Assembly: GCF_027891095.1 (NCBI RefSeq)
Contig: NZ_JAQIIO010000003.1
Location: 411,252-475,251 of the forward strand
DNA: 64,000 bases
From: Aliiroseovarius salicola
GTDB taxonomy: Bacteria > Pseudomonadota > Alphaproteobacteria > Rhodobacterales > Rhodobacteraceae
Direction of reading: 5' to 3'
The position numbers and the translations under genes were made by a program. Each line of letters begins with the position of its first letter. Positions within the stretch are counted from its first letter, which is position 1. This document shows positions 57,217 through 64,000 of this stretch, piece after piece. The notes beneath the pieces are model-generated. The model was not told the DNA's origin. It made no database searches and saw only the letters and a program-made list of their open reading frames with translations.

Positions 57217-57273
57217 CCCGATCCCCATTCCATTGTGTTCATTGCGTATGGCGCACCCAAGGGAGGATGGCAA

Positions 57274-57972
57274 ATGACTGTCAAAGCATTGCTTTTTGAT
57301 AAAGATGGCACCCTTTTTCATTTCGAAGCAACTTGGGAAAGCTGGGCCAAATCCGTTCTGGATCGCCTTACCCAAGGAGATACCGATCGTGCGTGTGCGG
57401 TTGGCGCAGATATTGGGTTTGACTACCAGGAAGGTCGGTTCGCGCGTGACAGTGTGGTGATCGCGGCTACTTCGGAAGAAGTGGTTAACGCGCTGGGGCA
57501 ACATTTTGACCAAACGGCTTACGAACTGGAAGCTATTCTTAACGAAGAGGCCGCAAACGCGCCGCAGGCTCAGGCCGCAAACCTTCAAGAAGTATTGGGT
57601 GCATTGCGGGCAGATGGCCTGGGATTGGGTGTGGCCACAAATGATGCCGAAATGCCTGCGCGCGCGCATCTGGAAGGAGCGGGCATTACCGATCTGTTTG
57701 ACTTCATCGCGGGTTACGATAGTGGCTATGGTGGCAAGCCGGCGCCTGGTCAATGCCTTGCTTTTGCTCAGAAATTGGATCTTGAAACGTCGCAGATCGC
57801 AATGGTCGGTGACAGCCTGCATGACCTTCATGCCGGGCGTGCTGCCGGGATGAAAACAGTTGGCGTGTTAACCGGGCTGGCGACTGAAGAAGAACTGGCA
57901 CCATTCGCCGATGTTGTGTTGCCTGATATCGGCCATTTACCGCGCTGGATTGCTCAGATTGACATGACCTGA
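57274..57972 (+). CDS. HAD-superfamily phosphatase
   Basis: A 232-residue HAD-IA hydrolase. Motif I LLFDKDGTLFHF (nucleophile Asp 9, general acid Asp 11), helical cap with an HFEATWESWAKSVLDRL start, motif II VATNDAEM, motif III KP (GGKPAPGQ), motif IV VGDSLHDLHAGRAAGMKT. Similar to phosphoglycolate phosphatases but a separate gene from gph. AGGGAGG precedes the start. Substrate unknown. Confidence 0.9.
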   Translation: MTVKALLFDKDGTLFHFEATWESWAKSVLDRLTQGDTDRACAVGADIGFDYQEGRFARDSVVIAATSEEVVNALGQHFDQTAYELEAILNEEAANAPQAQAANLQEVLGALRADGLGLGVATNDAEMPARAHLEGAGITDLFDFIAGYDSGYGGKPAPGQCLAFAQKLDLETSQIAMVGDSLHDLHAGRAAGMKTVGVLTGLATEEELAPFADVVLPDIGHLPRWIAQIDMT

Positions 57973-58098
57973 AGGCAGGGTCGGGCTGATCGAGGTATCA
58001 CATAACCCGGCATCGGAATGATGTCGGCGTTTGCCTTTTCCTATTTGTTAACAAACAGAGCGTACTGTCCTTATGTCACACTTGAGGACGGATGGAAT

Positions 58099-58686
58099 AT
58101 GCACGGTTTGATCAACCGATCGATAGAGAGTTTCTTGCGCGGCACTTATGGTCATAAGTATTGGCGCGATATCGTAAATGAGTTGGATTTGGGCTTTGAG
58201 AGTTTCGAGCCGATGTTCCGGTATGACGAGGCGTTGACCCGCTCTGTTGTGGATCATGCTGCACAACGCTTGGGAAAATCCAAGGATGTCCTGCTTGAGG
58301 ATTTTGGCACGTCTTTAATAGTGGATCGGCGCTCCCAAAGAGTCCGGAGATTGCTGAGATTTGGTGGTGTGACGTTCACCGAGTTTCTCCATTCCCTAGA
58401 AGATTTGCCTGGCAGAGCCCGGCTTGCCGTTGCCGAAATTGACATGCCGGATATTGAGGTGGATGAACTTGAAGACGGGGAATTCAGCATCGTAATTCGC
58501 CATACGACTTCTGGATTTGGGCATGTGATCCTTGGTGCTCTGCGCGCCCTTGCCGATGACTATGGTGCGCTTGCGTATCTGGAATTTGTCGGGCGCAATG
58601 ACGATGTTGAACAGATATCTGTGCATCTGTTGGACATGGCCTATTCTGAAGGGCGTCTATTTGAACTTGCGATAGGTGCAGAATGA
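58099..58686 (+). CDS. H-NOX (haem NO-binding) domain protein that has lost its haem ligands
   Basis: A 195-residue H-NOX-fold protein (PF07700) starting MHGLINRSIESFLRGTYG. By eye alignment with Thermoanaerobacter H-NOX, the proximal His falls on Pro 104 (EFLHSLEDLPGRARLA) and the YxSxR porphyrin motif on Ile 133, His 135, Thr 137 (IVIRHTTSGFGHVILG). So haem binding is unlikely. The C-terminal half (ILGALRALADDYGALAYLEFVG) is well kept. Its TGA overlaps a cyclase start by 4 bp, the usual H-NOX partner arrangement. The family call is firm, the loss is inferred. Confidence 0.83.
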   Translation: MHGLINRSIESFLRGTYGHKYWRDIVNELDLGFESFEPMFRYDEALTRSVVDHAAQRLGKSKDVLLEDFGTSLIVDRRSQRVRRLLRFGGVTFTEFLHSLEDLPGRARLAVAEIDMPDIEVDELEDGEFSIVIRHTTSGFGHVILGALRALADDYGALAYLEFVGRNDDVEQISVHLLDMAYSEGRLFELAIGAE

Positions 58687-59681
58687 CGGCGCAATCTTCT
58701 TTCACAATCAGTCTGAGTACACTCGATCAGATGATGCCGATGTGCATGCTGCTCAATTCAAAAGGCGTGATTACGCATGCAGGTCCGACCTTGATCAAGG
58801 TGTTCAAAAGTCGAAACATTGTTGGGTCCAGCATATTCAGGCTGATTGAAATGCGCCGCCCAAAAGAGGTGACGAGCATCGAGCAGGTGTGCAAATTTCA
58901 TGGTGCCAAACTTTACATGAAAATTCGCGATGAACATGCAACGTCGTTGATCGGGGCCGTGTCCTGTATTCCTGAGTGTGGAGGGGTATTGCTTAATCTG
59001 TCTTTTGGTATTGCCGTGGTCGATGCCGTACGCAGATACGGGCTGGCCGGGTCTGATTTTGCGGCGACGGATCTGACTGTGGAAATGCTCTATCTGGTTG
59101 AGGCAAAAACCGCGGCCATGGAAACATCGAACCAGATGGCACTTCGTTTCCACGGCGAAAAATCTGAGGCCGAAGCTGAGGCGATGTCAGATGAATTGAC
59201 AGGGCTGAGAAATCGGCGCGCATTGGATCAGGTGATGCAACGACTTTTGTCAACAGGTTCGGATTTTGCACTCATGCATCTGGATTTGGACTACTTCAAA
59301 GCTGTGAATGACACCAAAGGGCACGCCGCAGGGGATCATGTGCTCCAGGTAGTGGCAGAAATCCTGACATCTGAAACCAGAGATAACGATACGGTCTCAC
59401 GCGTCGGTGGCGACGAGTTTGTTCTTGTCCTTCCACAGATTATGGAACCGGATCAATTGAAGGGTTTAGCTAATCGCCTGATTAAGCGCCTGGAAGAACC
59501 AATTTATTTCAGAAGTGGTGAATGCAGTATTTCTGCGAGTATTGGTGTGGTTACAACAGCGACATCTTCCTATGTTACTTCCGAGCAGATGATTGATGAT
59601 GCGGATATTGCCTTATACGCGTCAAAAGAGGCCGGGCGGGCACAATTTACACTTTATTCACAGGATCTTCGCGACAATTGA
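58683..59681 (+). CDS. HNOBA-GGDEF diguanylate cyclase
   Basis: A 332-residue cytosolic protein. Residues 1-about 145 match the HNOBA domain (haem-NO-binding-associated; MLLNSKGVITHAGPTLIKVF, FRLIEMRRPKEVTS, LLNLSFGIAVVDAVRRYGL), then a short coiled coil (140-170) and a GGDEF domain: DELTGLRNRRALD, GGDEF at 242-246 with I-site RDND (233-236). It should make c-di-GMP with product inhibition. Co-translated with the H-NOX-like protein, which presumably controls it. In Dinoroseobacter such a pair responds to NO, but that H-NOX binds haem. Confidence 0.9.
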   Translation: MTAQSSFTISLSTLDQMMPMCMLLNSKGVITHAGPTLIKVFKSRNIVGSSIFRLIEMRRPKEVTSIEQVCKFHGAKLYMKIRDEHATSLIGAVSCIPECGGVLLNLSFGIAVVDAVRRYGLAGSDFAATDLTVEMLYLVEAKTAAMETSNQMALRFHGEKSEAEAEAMSDELTGLRNRRALDQVMQRLLSTGSDFALMHLDLDYFKAVNDTKGHAAGDHVLQVVAEILTSETRDNDTVSRVGGDEFVLVLPQIMEPDQLKGLANRLIKRLEEPIYFRSGECSISASIGVVTTATSSYVTSEQMIDDADIALYASKEAGRAQFTLYSQDLRDN

Positions 59682-59714
59682 GCGAGAGCAGACAACTGGT
59701 TTCGGCACACTTGC

Positions 59715-59743
59715 TTGACATCTATTTGCTGCGCCCGTACCGC
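59715..59743 (+). promoter_or_regulatory. Weak promoter candidate
   Basis: TTGACA (59715-59720), 17-bp spacer, TACCGC. The -35 is perfect, the -10 poor. It is in the 103-bp gap before the secreted-protein gene at 59785. Confidence 0.3.
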
Positions 59744-59784
59744 ACTGGAAATTGATTTCTGGTTCGGAAGGTAAGAGAACGAAG

Positions 59785-60132
59785 ATGTTCAGAAGTGTCA
59801 TGTTCGCAGCGGGATTTTTGACGGCATATAGCGTCGGGGCGAACGCTGACACGCCTCTAACTGTTCAATCGATTTTGGGACGAACTTTGGAAAGTGACCA
59901 CGTCAAGAACGCACATATCTATGCCGATGGAACTCTGGATGGGGTGTTCAACGGAATAACATACGCAGGTCACTGGTTTTTGAATGATGGGCAGTATTGC
60001 CGAGAATTGACACGGGGATTGGTTAGCAAACCGGCCTGCCTCGATGTGGCGCCGATCAAAGACAGCGCCGGGCACCTTGTTGCTGTCGAATTTCAAGCGC
60101 CGGGTGTCAGAACACGGTTTGACTTGAACTGA
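59785..60132 (+). CDS. Small secreted protein of unknown function
   Basis: A 115-residue protein with signal peptide MFRSVMFAAGFLTAYSVGANA (cleavage about residue 21). The mature domain has two Cys in DGQYCRELTRGLVSKPACLDV, likely a disulfide, and a compact beta pattern YADGTLDGVFNGITYAGHWFLNDG. Such short domains occur widely in Rhodobacterales envelope proteins; I cannot name the family. It stands between the cyclase and a tRNA. Confidence 0.7.
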   Translation: MFRSVMFAAGFLTAYSVGANADTPLTVQSILGRTLESDHVKNAHIYADGTLDGVFNGITYAGHWFLNDGQYCRELTRGLVSKPACLDVAPIKDSAGHLVAVEFQAPGVRTRFDLN

Positions 60133-60320
60133 CGGATGACATCAGGGGAGGTGAGAAGAGGCTGAAAATCACGCTAACCTACTGCAGCTGAAAGACAATA
60201 TCTTCCGGCTTGTAGCGTTTTATTCCCAATATTGTAATCCTCGTTTCCCAGCTACAGGGGGGACCACTTCTTTGGGAGGTAATTGCCGGATCCTCAAAAA
60301 ACACGGATGTTTGGGGGTGG

Positions 60321-60395
60321 TGGCAGCCCGTAGGGGAATCGAACCCCTCTTTCCAGGTTGAAAACCTGGCGTCCTAACCGATAGACGAACGGGCC
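60321..60395 (-). tRNA. tRNA-Glu (anticodon TTC)
   Basis: On the minus strand GGCCCGT ... ACGGGCT form the acceptor stem (with a G-U first pair), the anticodon arm is CCAGG-TTTTCAA-CCTGG with TTC, and the T arm GAGGGGTTCGATTCCCC. The discriminator is G and CCA is encoded (60321-60323). No gene was found in the 188 bp before (60133-60320) or the 122 bp after it (60396-60517). Confidence 0.97.
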
Positions 60396-60517
60396 GCGCT
60401 TGGCGTGAGGAGGCTTTTAGGGAATCCCGATCTGGGACGCAACCCCTGAAATGCAGGCGCAGGTGATTTGTTCGCAAATCACACACACGTCACGGGGCAT
60501 TTCAGATTTTGCGCCGA

Positions 60518-61519
60518 TCAGGACACCACGCCGCTGATCAGGTTTTCCCTCATCAGCCTTTGCGGGAGGGTGCCGCGAGCTTGTGAAATTGCTTCAAGAT
60601 AGCGCTCAACGGCAGCTGCGCGATTTCGCGCTATGCTGACGGCCTCGTCAGGAGAGATCAGCGTAAAGGCCAGACTGTCCCGTGCGCGCATCTGCGCGAA
60701 CTGATCCAAATCGGCCGAGATCACGGTTGCAATTTTGGGATACCCACCTGTCGTTTGATGATCTGCCAGAAGTACCGTGGGAACGCCGTCTCCTGCCACC
60801 TGAATTGAGCCCTTGCAGACAGGTTCTGACGGGATCGACAATGCGCCTTCCAAGTCCAATTTGGGTCCTTCGAGCCGTACTCCCATTCGATCGAATGCAT
60901 CTGAAAGAGCATAGGTCGACATCTGGAAAAGCTCTTGGGATGCAGAGCTGAAATGATGGTTCTGAGGTCCCATCACGACACGGGGGGCACCGGGGGCAGG
61001 GAGGAAATCAGGGCGTTGAATAGGGCCTTCGCGCTCTTCTCGAACCTTGGATTCTCGCACCACAATGTCCTGTCCGCTGGCAAGGGCACCTCCTCCGAAG
61101 CCTGAGGTGGAATGGGTTGCGCTGTGGCCAAGCCATTGATCGGTCACGAGGTTCCCGGCAAATGCCAGATACGCCCAGCTGCCAGACGGGCCTGGCCGGA
61201 TGGACAGTTTCTGCCCGGCCGAGACTGTGCAGATGGTCCAGCCAGGTTGGGTTGTACCATCCAGGGTCAGGTTGAATTCGCCACCTGTTAAAGCAATGCT
61301 GACTTCGCCCTCCAAACATTCGAGCAGCAGCCCACCCATGGAAATTTCAATTGTAGTGGCATCTGTGGGCTGGCCAAGGGCCGCATTGGCTGCAGCATAG
61401 GACAGCCGATCCATCGGGCCAGACGCCGGTACGCCAAAGCGCATCAGGCCACGGCGGCCAGCGTCTTGATAGGTGACCAAAGGGCCGGCAAATTGTACGC
61501 GAAACCGGGCGTCAGCCAT
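60518..61519 (-). CDS. pxpC: 5-Oxoprolinase subunit C (biotin-dependent carboxyltransferase-like)
   Basis: A 333-residue protein of the PxpC/KipA (AHS2) family. FAGPLVTYQDAGRRGLMRFGVPASGPMDRLSYAAANAALGQP is the standard start; VLLADHQTTGGYPKIATVISADLDQFAQM the standard end. With PxpA and PxpB it hydrolyses 5-oxoproline (pyroglutamate) to glutamate with ATP. Start overlaps the pxpB stop by 8 bp. Last gene of the operon. Confidence 0.95.
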   Translation of the reverse strand: MADARFRVQFAGPLVTYQDAGRRGLMRFGVPASGPMDRLSYAAANAALGQPTDATTIEISMGGLLLECLEGEVSIALTGGEFNLTLDGTTQPGWTICTVSAGQKLSIRPGPSGSWAYLAFAGNLVTDQWLGHSATHSTSGFGGGALASGQDIVVRESKVREEREGPIQRPDFLPAPGAPRVVMGPQNHHFSSASQELFQMSTYALSDAFDRMGVRLEGPKLDLEGALSIPSEPVCKGSIQVAGDGVPTVLLADHQTTGGYPKIATVISADLDQFAQMRARDSLAFTLISPDEAVSIARNRAAAVERYLEAISQARGTLPQRLMRENLISGVVS

Positions 61520-62228
61520 GCGAGATCGCTCCTTGATTGCCAGTGTTCAGCGCATCGAACCGATTTCGGTCAATTCGCTTGAAACGGACGGTGTCACCCA
61601 CATCAAACAGGAAGGGCCGGTCGGGATCATTGCGGAGTATTTCGGTGGGAGAACGTCCGATAATCGACCATCCCGTGGGCATCGTAAGCGTGGTGACAAG
61701 GCATTGTGGCCCGGCAATGATCACGCTTCCTGCAGGAACGTCGCGCACAGCGACTTGCTTTCTGGGCAGCTGGATCTGCTCGGATACCCCGGTCAGATAG
61801 GCATAGCCGGGGGCAAAACCGTACATGCCAACCCTGTAGGATGCGGAAAGATGGCAGGCAATCACGGCCTCTTCGCTCATGCCTGCCGCATGCGCAACGG
61901 CACCCAAGTCAGGGGCCAGATCAGCGTCGTAGCACAGTTCAACCTCATGCGTTTGGATATTGCTATCAATGGCAGACGCGCGGGGGATGAGGGCTTCGAT
62001 TTCGCTTTGCATGATGCTGTGATCGGTAACAAGCGGATCAAAGTCGATCAACAGGTTGACGAGCGCGGGAACAACTTCGCAAAGCCCATCTGGCGGAGAG
62101 GCCGAGATGGCGTGATCAAGGGCAAGTACGCGGTTGGCAATGTCATCGGAAATGCTGTCCGCAAACTCCACCAGCAAAGCATGATCCGCGACGGGAACAA
62201 AACGAGGAAAGATGTGAGAAGCTTTCAT
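61512..62228 (-). CDS. pxpB: 5-Oxoprolinase subunit B
   Basis: A 238-residue PxpB/KipI (AHS1) protein: FVPVADHALLVEFAD at the start, YRVGMYGFAPGYAYLTG and LPRKQVAVRDVPAGSVIIAGPQCLVTTLTMPTGWSIIGRSP are diagnostic. It acts in a complex with PxpC. Overlaps pxpA by 4 bp and pxpC by 8 bp, so the three are co-translated. Confidence 0.95.
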   Translation of the reverse strand: MKASHIFPRFVPVADHALLVEFADSISDDIANRVLALDHAISASPPDGLCEVVPALVNLLIDFDPLVTDHSIMQSEIEALIPRASAIDSNIQTHEVELCYDADLAPDLGAVAHAAGMSEEAVIACHLSASYRVGMYGFAPGYAYLTGVSEQIQLPRKQVAVRDVPAGSVIIAGPQCLVTTLTMPTGWSIIGRSPTEILRNDPDRPFLFDVGDTVRFKRIDRNRFDALNTGNQGAISHG

Positions 62229-62986
62229 TGGCGCGCAAACGGGGTCACAGTTATCCCGGCTTGTTCCAGCCGAGAGCGAATTTCGCGAGCCATTGCCACG
62301 GCAACCGGCCCGTCTCCGTGCACACAGATCGAATGGGCATCAAGCGTGATCGGGTCGCCATCAATGACCGGCATTTTTCCTGTTTCGAGCATCGATATCA
62401 ACCGCTCGGCAGCCTCTACTGCGTCGTGGAGCATTGCCTGTGGGTGACTGCGCGGGACCAGCTGACCGTTGGAAAGATAGCCCCGATCCGCAAAGATTTC
62501 CGAGTATGTTTCGAGCCCCTGAGTTTTGGCAGCGCTTTCGAATTCAGTGCCGGATATCGCAAGCACCGTAAGGTCTGGATCAAGTGTATGGATCGCTTCG
62601 GCAATCGCTTTTGCTACGTCCTTATCTGCAGCGGCGAGGTTGGCGAGAGCACCATGCGGTTTGACGTAGGACACCTTGGTGGGCACCAATGTCGCAACAC
62701 CCATCAGTGCCCCAATTTGTGCCGCAACCATCCGTCCGATTTCTTCGGGTGCCATTGGGATGACGCGCCGCCCAAACCCTTCACGATCATTATAGCCGGG
62801 ATGGGCCCCGATCATGACACCGCGTTCGGTGGCGAGCGAGAGAGTTTTGAACATGGTTTCTGGATCGCTGGCATGTCCTCCACACGCGATGTTTGCACTG
62901 GTCACGATGGTCAACATGGTCGCGTCATCGCCCATGGTCCAGGGACCAAAGCTTTCACCCAGGTCGGAATTCAGGTCTATCTTCAT
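62225..62986 (-). CDS. pxpA: 5-Oxoprolinase subunit A (LamB/YcsF family)
   Basis: A 253-residue PxpA/LamB_YcsF protein with the fingerprints IDLNSDLGESFGPW, TSANIACGGHASDPETM, IGAHPGYNDREGFGRRV, and ADRGYLSNGQLVPRSHPQA. It attacks the lactam after PxpBC activation. GGGGTAAG precedes the ATG at 62986. First gene of pxpABC; its promoter lies in 62987-63229, where no gene or clear signal was found (243 bp). Confidence 0.96.
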   Translation of the reverse strand: MKIDLNSDLGESFGPWTMGDDATMLTIVTSANIACGGHASDPETMFKTLSLATERGVMIGAHPGYNDREGFGRRVIPMAPEEIGRMVAAQIGALMGVATLVPTKVSYVKPHGALANLAAADKDVAKAIAEAIHTLDPDLTVLAISGTEFESAAKTQGLETYSEIFADRGYLSNGQLVPRSHPQAMLHDAVEAAERLISMLETGKMPVIDGDPITLDAHSICVHGDGPVAVAMAREIRSRLEQAGITVTPFARQ

Positions 62987-63229
62987 GTGCTTACCCCCGA
63001 GGCCCACGCCCAATGTGACGGGCGGTGTATGAAATCATAGGGTGAGTCTGACGGGCTGTGAATGTATAAACGACAGGAAATTCAAGCCAATGAAGGGACG
63101 TGCTTAATCTTCAAGTTGAGGGGGAGTTGGTGGTGCATAGGGGCTTTCATTCCAAACAAAATCATAGTGAAATTTGGATAGGGCTGCCCTGCGATAACAT
63201 CTCCACACAGCAATAAAGACCAATGGTTC

Positions 63230-63904
63230 TTAGAGTGAAGTCGATTGCAGTTTCACGATCATTGCGGCTGCACCGGTCAATATCAGGGCAAATATGGCAA
63301 AGAGAGCCAGCGCAAGCCCGATCGCCGCAAGATTGCCCGGCAACTTGTGTATCAGCCTCGAAATCCATCTCGGGGGGCTAGAAGCTGTTTCGAACCAGCG
63401 CTCAATTGCCGACGTATAAAGTGGCAAGGCGCTGACCATCGTCGCGTAGAGATAGACACCTGAAATATTTTCAAAAAACACGGATCTGACAAGTGTTGGG
63501 CCAACCACGCGCAGCGCCTGCCAATGATCCCCTCCAAATGAACCGAACCAATCGGCTGAAACGAAATAGATCACCCCATGCAGCAGGACGAAGATGATGA
63601 CCCTTGCTGGCAAGTCGATCAACAGGATTTTGACCGACGCAGCCGCACCGTTCCGGCTTTCAAGATGCATGGCATAAAGAAAGAAGCTCACATAGTTGAC
63701 TGTAAACACAACCGGAATCCCGTTTGTCAGAACCTGACGCAGAAAGCGGCTGAGCGCGGTCCCGTTGTTCCACAGCATCGACCCGAAGCCCGGCGTGAGT
63801 GAGATGTAGAGAAGCAGCAAAGGGAAAAGTCCGAGGCAACTGATTGCCAGCGTGTTGAGCGCAAATCGCAGGAAGGGCATGTCGGTGCTGAAGTGTTTTT
63901 CCAT
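63230..63904 (-). CDS. Membrane protein of unknown function
   Basis: A 224-residue protein with four to five hydrophobic segments (LNTLAISCLGLFPLLLLYISL; NGIPVVFTVNYVSFFLYAMH; LPARVIIFVLLHGVIYFVSADW; SGVYLYATMVSALPLY; AIGLALALFAIFALILTGAAA). The pattern is of an inner-membrane protein without a soluble domain. I do not recognise a family. Its upstream region (63905-64000) runs to the right edge and shows no clear signal. Confidence 0.7.
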   Translation of the reverse strand: MEKHFSTDMPFLRFALNTLAISCLGLFPLLLLYISLTPGFGSMLWNNGTALSRFLRQVLTNGIPVVFTVNYVSFFLYAMHLESRNGAAASVKILLIDLPARVIIFVLLHGVIYFVSADWFGSFGGDHWQALRVVGPTLVRSVFFENISGVYLYATMVSALPLYTSAIERWFETASSPPRWISRLIHKLPGNLAAIGLALALFAIFALILTGAAAMIVKLQSTSL

Positions 63905-64000
63905 CGCAAGTTACATTGTCACATTAAATGCCTCGTCACTTCAATTCAGAGTTTGACACTGCGCAGGCTCTGCCAAGGGTAAATCCGCGAGCTGTTGAGT

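Noticed and set aside
60225..60320. Terminator of tRNA-Glu at the T-run complementary to AAAAAA (about 60296-60301)
   Set aside because: A T-run is present downstream of the tRNA on its strand, but I could not draw a convincing GC stem before it.
62228..63040. Plus-strand frame opposite pxpA
   Set aside because: pxpA has all diagnostic motifs; the opposite frame has none.

Overview
The window is a stretch of chromosome from an alphaproteobacterium of the order Rhodobacterales (Roseobacter group). This is inferred from the GC-rich codon use, the order of the complex I operon with its small accessory genes, the Rhodobacterales-type isovaleryl-CoA/methylcrotonyl-CoA (leucine) operon, the GcvA-like LysR protein, the Hint_2-type protein and the short intergenic hairpin repeats. 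Genes are densely packed, with many 1-10 bp start/stop overlaps. No phage, insertion sequence, CRISPR array or replication origin was seen. The first gene is cut by the left edge.

Layout. 1-4242: a cut M20 amidohydrolase, moaA on the opposite strand, then a lipoprotein coupled to an acyl-CoA synthetase. 4252-8756 (minus): glmU-glmS, a flavin-type oxidase and an AlkD-like glycosylase, a cell-wall precursor and repair cluster. 8898-11028: phosphoglycolate phosphatase, a degraded aminotransferase tail, a LysR regulator and a divergent small protein. 11254-18923: the leucine/isovalerate catabolic operon (ivd, mccB, mccA, mvaB, liuC) with a DUF1311 protein and a glutathione transferase inside it, closed by a strong terminator.

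19277-39191: one very long unit holding all fourteen nuo genes (nuoA-N, complex I), then birA, coaX and an RNase J gene, closed by a bidirectional terminator. Between the nuo genes lie several extra genes that are not core complex I subunits: a 46-codon ORF after nuoC, a DUF5337 membrane protein after nuoE, a DUF5333 secreted protein after nuoF, a lipoprotein after nuoG, a carboxymuconolactone-decarboxylase-like protein after nuoI and a 22-codon ORF before nuoK. BirA presumably biotinylates the carrier domain of MccA encoded earlier in the window.

39255-46331: a DEAD-box helicase, an uncharacterised protein with an Ada-like Cys pair coupled to prfC, a Hint-domain protein, an atypical SDR and an aldo/keto reductase. 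46415-51227: a GlxA/CdhR-type regulator divergent from a carnitine-degradation operon (dehydrocarnitine cleavage enzyme, SDR, lipocalin-like lipoprotein, carnitine dehydrogenase fused to a thioesterase) that should turn carnitine into glycine betaine. 51260-55331: an EamA transporter, a Nudix hydrolase, then an EF-hand protein, ECF sigma factor, membrane anti-sigma candidate and Metal_resist protein that look like one stress-response module.

55459-60132: a signalling region with a PleD-like diguanylate cyclase whose first receiver lacks its phospho-acceptor Asp, DUF3572, a HAD phosphatase, and an H-NOX protein without its haem ligand coupled to an HNOBA-GGDEF cyclase. 60321-64000: tRNA-Glu, the pxpABC 5-oxoprolinase operon and a membrane protein of unknown function. 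The least explained systems are the nuo accessory genes, the non-haem H-NOX/cyclase pair and the EF-hand/sigma module.
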